From NCBI GenBank assembly GCA_903632075.3, contig CAHIKZ030002026.1, forward strand, positions 248,001 through 312,000: DNA of 64,000 nucleotides, read 5' to 3'. Position numbers and translations under genes: made by a program. Below, in pieces: positions 34,359 to 48,045 of the stretch (its first letter is position 1; every line of letters starts with the position of its first letter). Under the pieces are notes generated by a model that was not told where the DNA came from, did not search any database, and saw only the letters and a list, made by a program, of their open reading frames with translations. Source of the stretch: Acanthosepion pharaonis (taxonomy: Eukaryota; Mollusca; Cephalopoda; Sepiida; Sepiidae).

Positions 34359-35012
34359 TGACCTAGACATTCTGATCCCACAACCAAGAAATATTCAGGA
34401 CTGAAAATGTTATTAAACGAATGATAACCACTTATTAAAATATAACTTATACGGGCAAATATACAAAGATAAAAATGGTTAAAAATAGCATTATCTAATA
34501 CATAAAAAACGAAAATTCCAAATACACAAATATCTATAAAAATATATATTTTAATCATATAAAACGATATATGCTTTATTATATATTAGGTGAAAGAAAA
34601 TAAGATAATAAGAACTACCTACAGATATAAGTGTACAGTCACACATATATACATATGCACACATACACACAAATATATGTCTACACATACCTACAAATAT
34701 ATATACGCATGCACATACGTATATATACACATACAGAAGCGAGTATAAATATATCAACCCACAGCGACGTAAAAAATAAACACGCCAAATATAAATATAT
34801 ATACGTACATGCACATATATACAAATACACATATACATACATATAAATACATACTTAAACATACATAAACATATGTATGTATACATATGCGTATATAAAC
34901 TAAACACACAAACATACATATATACCAACACATATACAAACACACAGATATATATAAAAAAACATATAAGCGTAAATTCACCTATATAAACATATATTCA
35001 TTTAAACACATC

Positions 35013-35077
<65 letters not shown>

Positions 35078-35487
35078 TAGTAGTAGAGCCCGGCGTTGCC
35101 CGGGGATGTAACAGTAAGAGATAGATCAAGTATCGTCCATCACAAAGTCTGAAAAATAAAATTGAGAAAGATTATTGTTTATTGTTGATGGACACGCATG
35201 TCTTAATTAGTTTTTTTGTTTTTTTTTGTTTTTTTTTTGTTACAAATTGGTCAAACCCAAACACAAACAAAAACATTGTTTTCAATCGTTATGAGTCTAT
35301 CAATTGAATTTGAACAGAATTTTATTATAAACAATTGTCTTGTAAATGGAATTTTTAAAGCATTCTGAATGCAAAAACAAAGAAAAAAGTGTGTAAGACA
35401 ATAAAAAATATTACCTGCCAAAAAAAAGGTGAAGTTTTGTTGAAATCGGTTGAAAAATGTAGGAAATCCGATTCCATATATAAAGAG

Positions 35488-35531
<44 letters not shown>

Positions 35532-35747
35532 CCTGGGTTTTATAATAAGTATAACTCGATATAAGTTGTCCCCCTTTCATTCTCGCGATGCCTCTTAATC
35601 GTGTTTTCAAATTGATTTCGTGCAAAAACAATTATGTTTTTCCAATTTTTGGCGCTGTCAGAACCACCGCAAGGTAATTTTACGCACTCCTGTAAAGTTT
35701 TGTTGAAATCGGTTGAAAAATGTAGGAAATCCGATCCAATATATAAA

Positions 35748-35807
<60 letters not shown>

Positions 35808-36270
35808 ATCTGTGTTTTATAATAAGTAGGATATATATATATATATATATACATATATACATACACACATAAAAATGGGAATATACATACATTCTAACAA
35901 CATTATCTTATTGACAATAAAATATAGTAAAAGTTCATAATAATTTAAAAAAAATAACCACACACAGGTTTTGATTAGGTATATAAGCAATTTAAAAAAT
36001 CCCTATCAAACAAGAGTAGATTTTAGTTGGCATCGATGCTATATTCCAAGACACTGATATATACATACATATACATATACTAGGACATACGAACATACAT
36101 CCACATATACAAATATATAATCATGTATAAATACCCGTATCAACACATCCATGTATACACATATATAGGTACACTCCCATCCACACATATACACATAAAT
36201 ACACACACATATACATATACATACATATATACACACCTAAACACATATAAATACAAATACATATACACAT

Positions 36271-36319
<49 letters not shown>

Positions 36320-36326
36320 CACACAC

Positions 36327-36358
<32 letters not shown>

Positions 36359-36625
36359 GCACACACATATACACATACTTATACACAGACAATCTCACAT
36401 ATGATAGGTGTCAACACACACATATACACCCACACACATACACACACATATATATATAAATATATACATACATATTCATATACATATCTATTATAACAAG
36501 TACAGATATATACGTACATACACATAAATACACAGACATTCAACCATATACATACATAAACGTACATACATTTACATACATAAACATATATCCATAAAGA
36601 TACACACACCCATATACATGTATCC
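34359..36625. repeat. Left arm of a large microsatellite-rich inverted repeat
   Basis: This is the reverse complement of 38,655-40,149. Non-repetitive words are shared and in mirrored order, such as AATATTCAGGACTGAAAATG, AACCCACAGCGACGTAAAAA, CCCTATCAAACAAGAG and CATATGATAGGTGTCAACAC. This rules out simple microsatellite similarity. The arm is longer than its partner mainly because of the block at 35,077-35,832, which is absent on the right. It contains no genes; frames seen in it are translated ACATAT repeats. Confidence 0.85.
35077..35832 (+). mobile_element. Short dispersed repeat with CCCGGCGTTGCCCGGG head (copy 1)
   Basis: The head CTAGTAGTAGAGCCCGGCG begins at 35,077 after a TA array. 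The body matches the start of copy 2 at 57,983. Two tails follow, each with GTTGAAATCGGTTGAAAAAT, a CA array (35,490-35,530 and 35,751-35,803) and TTTTATAATAAGTA. The block is absent from the other palindrome arm, so it inserted after the arms formed, or was lost there. It has no coding capacity that I recognise, so it is non-autonomous. Confidence 0.6.
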
Positions 36626-36769
36626 TAACATATATATAGAAACATATTCGTATATACAGAAATATACATAAATATAAATATAGATACACAATATAAATGG
36701 ACTTATACATATATATACATATACACCAATATTTTTTAACCTCTTCTCTTCTCCTCCTTTTTACCTTCT

Positions 36770-36807
<38 letters not shown>

Positions 36808-37000
36808 CTGCTAACATGTATATACACTTATATACACATATACACATCCAGCAGTACAAACACACATACATACACACAAATACATACACACATACACAGA
36901 CACGAATAACACTATGTAGGTACACAATTCATATTCATATCGTCAGGATGACCATCAGGTTATAAAAGTAATAATCTATTTACAGCAACATATCATTATC
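36626..37000. other. Microsatellite-rich spacer
   Basis: TA and ACATAT repeats with a short pyrimidine-rich insert (36,735-36,770). Nothing else is supported. Confidence 0.5.
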
Positions 37001-37004
37001 ATTG

Positions 37005-37352
37005 TAGGTATACGACCCCTATGAGAAGTTAAATTTATAACGGTGTTTACAATTAACTGTTACTTCATATCTTTGATTTAAGAGATCAGTCTTATTTTTA
37101 AATCTAATTATTTCAATTTTTTCCTTAAGACATAGGTAACATGGGGAATATAGGGAGTTACATGTCCGGGCCTTCTTAATCAATTTCCATTTAACCGTAG
37201 GTGTTTTATTCTTTTATTTTAGACTCCAAAAATATTTAGATAATGAAGTCATGTACTTATAGTTACTTTTATTAAAAGATTGCATATGCCCCCGCCAGCG
37301 TTCCTTGAATGGTTTCATGGTGCTACCAATGTAAAAAAAAAAATTATATTTG
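37005..37352 (-). pseudogene. PLE GIY-YIG endonuclease fragment (minus)
   Basis: Read from 37,352 downward: FFYIGSTMKPFKERWRGHM, then SNYKYMTSLSKYFWSLK, a stop, and TPTVKWKLIKKARTCNSLY, then CYLCLKEKIEIIRF. This is the GIY-YIG endonuclease of Penelope-like elements, with the YIG box, the Arg-containing helix and the L..KYIW-like block. It lies head to head with the plus-strand RT that starts about 30 bp away, so it cannot be that RT's own C-terminus in its normal place. The frame has at least one stop. Confidence 0.78.
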
Positions 37353-37379
37353 GATTTTCTAATGTTGAGATTGTACTAA

Positions 37380-38334
37380 ATTCATAGAGAAACCCACATT
37401 CAAACTAATTAACCCGGTGAAGAGCGAGATAGGAAAAATTAGTAAGAAGATACTAGAAAATATCAACACCAGCCTAAGAGAAAAATTAGGTCTCAACCAG
37501 TGGAGGAACACCAAAGCCGTCATAGAGTGGTTTAAAACGATAAACAACAAGAACAAATCCACTTTCATCCAATTTGACATTGTGGATTTTTATCCTTACA
37601 TTACAGATAGCATATTAAATAAAGCCATATGGTATTACAGCTAAATGTAAAACTCACGGACGGTGATATAAAAATAATCAAACATTGCGCAAAATCCATG
37701 CTGTTCCACAACAATGAACCATGGGCAAAGAACAAAACCACAACCTGTTTGACGTAACAGTGGGTAGCTACGATGGAGCAGAAATATGCGAATTAGTAGG
37801 CATACTCATCCTATCATACCTGGCCAGAATCCTGGAGAGAAAGAACGGAGGATTATATAGAGATGGCGGTCTTATATTAATAAGGGAATCCAATGACCCC
37901 AAAGTAGACAAATTCAGGAAGAAAATAGTGAACGCCCTAAAAAACATTGGATTCAAAATAGAGATAAATACAGGCACAACAATAGTAAACTTCCTTGACG
38001 TCACTCTTAACCTGATCAACAACACATATGAACCATACAAAAAAGAAAATGAGACCCCAACTTACGTACACACATCCTCCAACCATCCACCTTCTATCAT
38101 CAAACAAATACCAAAATCAATCAGCCGCCGACTATCTGAGAACTCATCTAACATACACATTTTCAATAGCAAAAATGCACCATACAACGAAGCACTAAAA
38201 GCAAGTGGTTACACACAACAACTACAATATATACCTCCACAGCCAAAACGCAGAAACAGAAAGAGAAACATTATCTGGTTTAATCCACCATATAACAAAA
38301 ATATTAAAACGAACATAGGCAAAATGTTCTGATC
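37380..38334 (+). pseudogene. PLE reverse transcriptase (plus)
   Basis: The frame at 37,417-37,644 holds KSEIGKISKKILENINTSLR and TFIQFDIVDFYPYITDSILN. After a break, 37,721-38,332 holds FDVTVGSYDGAEICELVGIL, GGLYRDGGLI (usual GLYRDDGL), VNFLDVTLNLINNTYEPYKK, SNHPPSIIKQIPKSISRRLS and RKRNIIWFNPPYNKNIKTNI. These blocks are highly characteristic of PLE RT. In the usual catalytic YRDDGL the second Asp is Gly here, so even the palm is inactivated. The C-terminal GIY-YIG is missing downstream. Two frames and the catalytic change mark it as a pseudogene. Confidence 0.85.
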
Positions 38335-38339
38335 TACAA

Positions 38340-38657
38340 GGATGAACAGTGGACCAAAAATCTTGCAACAACAATTTTGACATTTCAATGGGTTCTTTGG
38401 ATTCTGCAGAAGCTTCTGACCTGGTTGGATTATTTCTTTTGTACAATTTAAGTGCCTTCGATTGTCTAGTTGTTAAAAAACTCCGCTAAAATTAAGGTAG
38501 ACCGTATTAGGAAAATGATCCATAGGGTACTTAAGGATTTAGGTCTTAGGACAATAGTTACAACTAATGTTAAACAAGTAGATTTTCTAGACGTCACCCT
38601 ATACCTTGCTAGCAACACTTTCCAACCATATGTGAAGGTTAATCCCAACCCAATATA
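38340..38657 (+). pseudogene. Second PLE RT fragment (plus)
   Basis: Immediately after the first RT, a different PLE RT piece follows. One frame from 38,367 reads NNFDISMGSLDSAEASDLVG, matching the FD.(S/T).GS.D.AE...LVG block. A shifted frame from 38,470 reads KVDRIRKMIHRVLKDLGLRT then QVDFLDVTLYLASNTFQPYV. The GLYRDDGL block between them is deleted. Its sequence differs clearly from the upstream copy, so it is another PLE family member. It ends directly at the right palindrome arm. Confidence 0.72.
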
Positions 38658-38792
38658 TGGATACATGTATATGGGTGTGTGTGTTTATGGATATAATATG
38701 TTTATGTATGTATATGTATGTACATTTATGTATGTATATGGTTGAATGTCTGTGTATTTCTGTGTATGAACGTCTATCTCTGTACTTGTTAT

Positions 38793-38828
<36 letters not shown>

Positions 38829-39425
38829 GGTGTATATGTGTGTGTTGACACCTATCATATGTGAGATTGTGTGTAATTGTAGGTATGTAAACTTTGGTTT
38901 GTGTTTACTGCCGCGTGTGTATGTCTATGTGTGTATATATGTATGTGTATTTGTGTGTATATATATATATATGTATGTATATATATATGTATATGTGAGT
39001 GTGTGTGCATATGTATTTGTATTTATATATGTTTAGGTGTGTATATATGTATATATATGTATATGTGTGTGTATTTATGTGTATATGCGTGGATGGGAGT
39101 GTACCTATATATGTGTATAAGTGGATGTGTCGATACCGGTATTTATACATGATTATATATTTGTATATGTGGATGTATGTTCGTATGTCTTAGTATATAT
39201 ATATGTATGTATATATCAGTGTCTTGGAATATATCATCGATACTATCTAAAATCTACTCTTGTTTGATAGGGATTTTTTTAATTGCTTATAGACTTAATC
39301 AACAACTGTGTCTGGTTATTTTTTTAAAATTATTATGAACTTTTACTATATGTTATCGTCAATAAATAATGTTAGAATATATGTATATTCCCATTTTTAT
39401 GTGTGTATATATATATATATATATG

Positions 39426-39498
<73 letters not shown>

Positions 39499-40149
39499 AT
39501 GTGTTTTATATATATATCTATATAGGTGAATTTACGTTTCTATGTTTTTATGTATATCCGTGTGTTTGTATATGTGTTAGTATATATGTATGTTTGTGTG
39601 TTTAGTTTATATACGCATATGTATACATGCATATGTGTATGTATGTTTAAGTATGTATGTATGTGTATATGTATATGTGTATTTGTATATATGTACATGT
39701 ATGTATATATATTTATATTTGGCGTGTTTATTTTTTACGTCGCTGTGTGGGTTGATATATTTATACTCGCTAATGTATATGTATATATACGTATGTGTAT
39801 GCGTATATATATTTGTAGGTACATGTAGACATTTATTTGTGTGTATGTATATATATGAATATATGTGTGACTGTACACTTATATCAGTAGGTAGTTCTTA
39901 TTATCTTATTTTCTTTCACCTAATATATAATAACATATATCGTTTCATATGATTAAAATATATATTTTTATAGATATTTGTCTGTTTGGAATTTTCGTTT
40001 TTTATATATTAGATAATGCTATTTTTAACCATTTTTATCTTTGTATATTTGCCCGTATAAGTTATATTTTGATAAGTGGTTATCATTCGTTTAATAACAC
40101 TTTCAGTCCTGAATATTTCTTGGTCGTGGTATCAGGTTGTCTAGGTCAA
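38655..40149. repeat. Right arm of the large inverted repeat
   Basis: This is the mirror image of 34,359-36,625. It starts in the TGGATACATGTATATGGGTG region and ends at GGTTGTCTAGGTCAA. It consists largely of TGTATATA-type repeats with conserved unique islands, and has a pure TA run near 39,430-39,495 where the left arm has a TA run plus the dispersed repeat. No genes. Confidence 0.85.
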
Positions 40150-42375
<2,226 letters not shown>

Positions 42376-42379
42376 TTGC

Positions 42380-42582
42380 CACATTTTCTACTAGTATGTC
42401 GTAGATGTGGGTTTCCATGTGTATTTAAATGAGTCATAATTGAGGTATGGTTGGATAGGCAATGTGAGTCATCTTGATAGGCATGTAGTGGTATGACCAA
42501 TATAATTATTTATAAGTTTGATTTGATCAGGAACACAGTTCCTTAAGAGGCATTTAAACTCGTAAATAATAGTGGTTCTCTG
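42380..42582 (-). pseudogene. PLE GIY-YIG fragment (minus)
   Basis: Read downward from 42,582: TIIYEFKCLLRNCVPDQIKL then NNYIGHTTTCLSR, a TGA stop, and LTLPIQPYLNYDS. The IYEF...NYIG spacing with TTT.LSRRLT-like sequence is the start of a PLE-type GIY-YIG domain. It is a short relic that belongs to a different PLE family from the copy at 37 kb. Confidence 0.6.
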
Positions 42583-42584
42583 TA

Positions 42585-43210
42585 ATTTTTATTTTGCAGG
42601 TGTGTTATTGTTGTTGATAAGGTTAGCTGTTTTAAATTTTTTGTAGAAGATAATTTAATTTTCTTATTCTGGTCAACTAGGGTTGTGTATTTCTAAGAGA
42701 AAATACATCTTGCTTATAGTTAACATGTTTTTGGCTTTTATAGAAGATTTTGATGCTGAAGTGACCCTAAACATAGTAGCCGCCCTAAAATAAAACTTAT
42801 CAGTAGCAGCTCTCAAATATAAAAATGTCTGAACCCTAAAGTAACACTCACTTCCGGGTTTAGAAAAATAACAATATGTATAAATTATTCGATACACAGT
42901 TTTCCATTTTACTGTTACATATAACGACATTTTGAATTGATTTCAATTCCAATTCTACCAATTTAAAAATGCCAGGATTTAGTCAGAAAATATTGTCTCA
43001 AATAGTGATAACACCCAATGACTGAGATAGAAAAAAGTAGGTGAACAAACAAGAAAAAAATGAACATAAGGCAGTTTATTCATAGTTTCAATTCTCATAT
43101 ATAACATCTAAAACAGAAATTGGAAAACATAATTAAAAGAATTAAATAGACTTTGTCAGTTGAATTTAACAAAAGTTTTTTGAATGAATCCTTGCTCCCT
43201 AAATAAACCT
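42585..43210. other. AT-rich DNA, no gene seen
   Basis: Only short frames without motifs; nothing supported. Confidence 0.4.
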
Positions 43211-43215
43211 TATAT

Positions 43216-43700
43216 ATGGGCACATAGCCAAGTGGTTAAAATGTTTACTTTTTGACCATGAGACCAAGAATTGAAACTCACCATAATTGATTTGTCAGGA
43301 TGGTTACTTCTTGATGTTATCAGCTTGGGAAGGCAATTAAAGTAGCTTTGGGAAATACCTGAAAACTAAACCACATGTTCACCTAGGCCTCATGTATGAA
43401 ATCGGATAGATGGAACTGTTCAAAGTCTGCTAATAGTTGTGCTAACATGTAATCACAAGTCATTGCGACTAAGGGTTTAAGAATAATTTTCAAACTGTTA
43501 TAACACCAAATGATGCACTCTCTCATAGAAATGGTAACTAAGGTCTATTTAGAATAGTTTTAGTATATGCCACATGTTGACTCTATGGGTGTTGAATAAA
43601 CACAAATATGCCTAGCAAGGGTTCGAAACAGGGATTTGCTAGCTGCTCGTAACAGATAGATCTGCTCAGAAATGAGTAGCCGGCCATTGTTATATATGCA
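43216..43700 (+). repeat. tRNA-derived SINE and possible body
   Basis: The head at 43,218-43,283 reads GGGCACATAGCCAAGTGG (A-box region), then GTTTACTTTTTGACCATGAG, then a degenerate B box AATTGAAACTC at 43,269-43,279. The arrangement matches the SINE head at 32,160. A body follows to about 43,700, including GAGTAGCCGGCCATTGT near its end; the 3' limit is uncertain. The resemblance to cephalopod tRNA-derived SINEs is from memory and is inference. Confidence 0.6.
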
Positions 43701-43728
43701 ATATATACACTACTGACTGCATCTGTTG

Positions 43729-43732
<4 letters not shown>

Positions 43733-43797
<65 letters not shown>
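43733..43797. repeat. Compound (TC)n(TA)n microsatellite
   Basis: A CT run switches directly to a TA run of similar length. It is a simple repeat. Confidence 0.95.
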
Positions 43798-43798
<1 letters not shown>

Positions 43799-44254
43799 TG
43801 CTCTTTGTAGAGAACTGTCTTGTTATGACATAGTTGCACTCTCTGAAACAAGGCTATCTGATGAGGCCAGCTAGTTTAGTTACACCTTGTTTTACAAAGC
43901 AAGGTCAGGTAACCTCCATTGAGTGTCTGGTGTTGGCTTTGCTGATAAAATTCACTTAATGCTATATTTGACAGAAGTGCCTCATGGCTTCTCAGATTGT
44001 ATAATGTCTTCAATTGCAACTTTGAAAAAAAATTATGACAGAGATCTGTCTATATTTCTGCGATGAGGTATTATGTACCTTATTTGGACTATTGTCCTCA
44101 TCTTTGTCGCCATATTTATCACAACGTTTCGGCCGTTGTACGCTCCGGGCTTCTTCAGGTGGTTGGAATGTCGAACTGAACCCTTTATTTTGCTCACTGG
44201 GGTAGACTGTTCTAGTTCCACGTGTCAGTTATGAATTATCTCCTGCTAATTTCC

Positions 44255-44352
44255 ACTGCCTTAAGCAGGTATTGAACTCACACTCAAAAGAGGGGTGACC
44301 TAAGCCAGTCATTACTTGGTTTCATGGTCGAAAAGTAAACATATTAAATAAA
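44255..44352 (-). repeat. Partial tRNA-derived SINE head (minus)
   Basis: On the minus strand ATGTTTACTTTTCGACCATG is followed by AAACCAAGTAATGACTGGCT, matching the anticodon-arm region of the two plus-strand SINE heads. The A box is missing and the boundaries are not clear. GAGTTCAATAC follows as a possible displaced B box. Confidence 0.45.
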
Positions 44353-44359
44353 ATATGTG

Positions 44360-45248
44360 CATATATTATCTATTTAGTTCTCCTTCTCATAGGCTAACTG
44401 GCTTAAAAAGAACTTGTTCATGTGCTACACTTGCTAACCAGCTTCAATCTTTTCTTGAGGTGGCATTCTTGTTCTGGAAATGTTATAATTCTAAATTTTT
44501 CCCATAAGAATAGGCCACAAGTTTTCAACATTACTTTTGGGGCTTGCACTGTTTTAACAATTTTCTATTCAGCCACATACAATTTACCATTTTTGTCTTT
44601 TTGTACCCATACATGTTTAGACAGTGTTGTGCTGTTTTCAGACGATCTAGCATTAAAAGATGATTTATGATTGTAAAACTTACTTTTCAAGGACATTCAA
44701 TGTCAGGTTCAATATCCACTTTAACCATTTTTTGGTATATTATGTTTTTTTTTCTAACATCCTCCATTTACGTCTACTGTTATAAGAGTCGAGTCTATTA
44801 ACTCTGGTCTCTCCCAGCACTTCATAATTGGGTTTCTTTAGTAAATGTATCCTTATCTGTGCAGTTGAAAGAGAAAAAATAAACAAATAAAAAATGAATT
44901 AATTATGGGGTTATTTTATTTTGTTCAATAAATACTCATGCCTGTGAGTGATGGCTGTCTTAGGCTACTCCTCTTTTGAAGGGTTGTTGCCACAGACCAT
45001 TTGTATAAATAAACATGAATAATAGAACTGATTTATTCTGAGTGTCTGATGATTGGTTTATTAGCAGGAAACTTTTACTAATGTTCATGCTTGGTCTGTT
45101 TTTAGTAAGATCCCAAAAACATAATATTTACACTGTATATGGCTCTGAAAAGTATAATGAGCACTATATTAAAAAAAAAAACAGCATAATCTTGCATCTA
45201 GCTGAACTAATATAGTTGAATGATTATAGTTTATATATTGTGTATATA
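44360..45248. other. Non-coding DNA, no gene seen
   Basis: An 82-residue plus frame at 44,422-44,670 has no motif. A polypurine run of A lies near 45,170. Nothing further is supported. Confidence 0.4.
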
Positions 45249-45250
45249 GA

Positions 45251-46140
45251 GAGTGTATCAAAAATAATTTTATAAACTTTAGAGGCAGGTTTCTCACACC
45301 AAAACAAGGACAAAAATCCATATGTCTACCAGACCGTCTCCAATTCAGACCATCTACAATTCAGACCCACACATTAATTGTAAACTTATGCTGTTTCCTA
45401 ACCTGTATGTTACCATGGGGATTCTGATCTACTCACAAATGTTGGTTGTGTAAATTTGTTATTCCATCTCTTACAAATGTTGCCACATTCTTAAATAAGA
45501 CTGAAGAGACAAACACTGGATAGGCAGTTTGTGCAATAAACCATCACCAATGATATGGATACAGGCACTGTTTTGAAGTACCCACAATGCAGTACTATGA
45601 TATGCTAGGGATACTTGATGTGTACTGATAACTGGATTGTCTCTGACAGCCTGTATAATGTGTTCTTCATGATCAGGTGTACAAGCAGATCTTGGACTTC
45701 CTTGATCCATAGTTAGTTTGTGGTGCCACAGATCCTGTCTCAGCAATGCAACAATAAACAGCAGCAAAGATTTGATGACTCAGCTGCCTTCAGTCTGGAA
45801 ATGTAATCTGATACAGCCATGAAGCCTTGCATGGCCGTATGTAAAAAAAAATTATATCTGCCTGTTCACGATATAAATATCCTGCCATTGTTTAATGAAC
45901 ACTTCTCAGTTAAGTCACTACTATACACATTAAGCATTGATGACAGATGAGCCACAAATGTACACAAATGACAAATGTAACCTAGTATACTTGGCAACAC
46001 TGCAGCACCATCTACCATAAACTTTCTTTAAACTCAAAAGCAAATGATTTGTGACCGTATGTTTACATGAGCTTTTGTCCTTGTTTTGGTGTGAGGAAAC
46101 CACACCCCAAAATTTGTAAATGTATTTTTGATACACCCCC
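45251..46140 (-). mobile_element. Non-autonomous Tc1-like element with TIRs of about 65 bp
   Basis: The left end GTGTATCAAAAATAATTTTA faces the right end, whose reverse complement reads GGGTGTATCAAAAATACATT. Both arms share CTCACACCAAAACAAGGACA further in. TA sequence flanks both ends. The interior keeps only a relic of the transposase DNA-binding part on the minus strand (45,767-45,471: RSACTPDHEEHIIQAVRDNP, then STHQVS). The DDE catalytic part is absent, so the copy could move only with help from another transposase. Confidence 0.72.

Positions 46141-46224
<84 letters not shown>
46141..46224. repeat. TA microsatellite
   Basis: A pure (TA)n array of about 80 bp abuts the right end of the Tc1-like element. 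Confidence 0.95.
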
Positions 46225-46226
<2 letters not shown>

Positions 46227-47371
46227 TTTTTCTGATGATTGCGAAAGTGTGAAACCCAGGTTCACAAACTCATACCCATACAACTGAATATGTTATCTCT
46301 ATCACTGATATTAAGCATTTCATTTTCCAATAATTACTGTGCATATATATATATGTTAGATAAAGAAATAATATTGCCCATGGTTTCCCACTGGAAACCA
46401 ACAATTCTATAGAGGCAACTTAAAAAATAATAACTTAAACTCATTTCACAATCAAAAAATCTTGCAAGAGTACAATACATTTCCACTTAAAAATCAAAAT
46501 ACACATTTTTTCAAAAAAGAAATATAATTACTTAATTGAAAGTTGAAACCAAGTAGGTTTTGGCAAGTTCATATGAGTCACTAGGATTTTGTTCTTTTTC
46601 TTGAACAGAATTTGATTATTACTATCAAAATTTTTCACTTCATTTTGGCTGTGCTTCTTTTTCTGTTTCTGTCTTCATTTACTTCTTGCTTCTTCCATAA
46701 GAAATGACCTAATATTACTTTTCTTTATGGATCCCTATATCTTGTAACAATTTTTCTTGTGTCTTTTGGTACCTTCCAAAATTTTACTACCTTCTCATCA
46801 TCTTAGGCTCCAGATGGATTTCAAATTGACATGGGTGGAGGGAGGAGTCTGCCTTTTGATTGGTCAAAATTAAATGGTGTATATATTTTTCAAAATTTAA
46901 AATTAAATCTTAAAACGTCCACCTTATTTAAGTGGTTCTTTTAGAGCCTTCCTACTTTTAGAAAATTTAAAGGAAAATGTTTTATATCAAATTAGTTAAT
47001 TTTTTTGTCTAGGTTTTTTTAATTTTTTTTAACACTTCTCTTAAAAGCAAGGGTAAAAATCAAAACTAGACTGTTATAATATTTATATATTTTTACCTAC
47101 ACTTTTTATCAATCATTTATTTAATTTACATTTTTTTATATAAACTCCTACATTCTTCCATCAAGAGACATGGCTTATAGCAAACAGTGTATCATATTAT
47201 TTTTTTACTATTTTATATTCACATTTTAATTATTTCACATTACTTTTTTCTAAAAAAAAAATTATAGAAGAAAAACTTGATTGATATTGTATAAGTCTTA
47301 TTTCATAATTAAATATATGTATTATGAGTTCTGTTTATAAAATGTTTTTTATGTCTACAATTTTGTCACAG
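46225..47371. other. AT-rich DNA upstream of the first visible PhyH exon
   Basis: No coding motif was recognised. If the PhyH gene has more 5' exons they are either here and too diverged to spot, or outside this stretch. An intron is the likely content of the 3' part. Confidence 0.4.
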
Positions 47372-48045
47372 AATTACATGAAGAGTATGGCTTTTATCAA
47401 AGACTAACTGAGTTAGATAGAGAATTTCCTGGAGCTGCTATTCTTCTTATCAAGTCTCAAAAAATGTCAAAGGTCAGTCAAACTCTTTATTAATAATTTC
47501 ATACAATATATTTCACTATAAAAACTCTTTATAAATGAAAGCTTATAGTTTTATAACTGCAGTAAATAAGAATAGAAGTAAATAAGTCATGAATATTCAA
47601 AAGACAAAAATTATTACCAAAACTTTCATTGTCAATAATAAAAAGATTTATTAAATCAACAAAGTGTATTCTCCTGTTAATATTGGCTGTTAAAAATGAT
47701 AAAAAAGAAACCAGTGAAAATATGATTTGAAATTGCAGTATTGCAAAATATCAGAATTAGAATAATTGATATATTTTGTAAGACTGCAATTTTATATCAA
47801 ATTAGAATTTTCTTTTAGAAAAAAAGAAAACTTTGCAGTGATTCTTCTAAAAATCACATGAACAATAAAGAGATTCAACAATTAGTTTTCCTTAAACTTT
47901 TTAAAGTTTAACTCAAGGAAAGTAAAACCCTAGTATGATACCAATTTTGATCTGGGTACAGTATGTACATCCTAGTAGATAGCAGTTTTAAAGTCTTCAA
48001 TCATATTGTGACATTGTTACATTCATACAAATATAGTATTTGTAT

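Noticed and set aside
34551..34981. Frames of 70-130 residues rich in Tyr, Val, Cys and Met in the 34-40 kb region
   Set aside because: They are translations of TGTATATA/ACATATAT repeats. The same pattern appears on both strands and in the mirror arm, so they are not genes.
35490..35530. CA arrays as a possible CRISPR or regulatory array
   Set aside because: They are plain dinucleotide repeats without spacers, in a eukaryotic context.
44033..44221. A 62-residue minus frame containing KKPGAYNGRNVVI
   Set aside because: The ACAACGGCCGAAACG string resembles sequence seen near the ends of some retroelement frames, but there is too little to assign it to any family.
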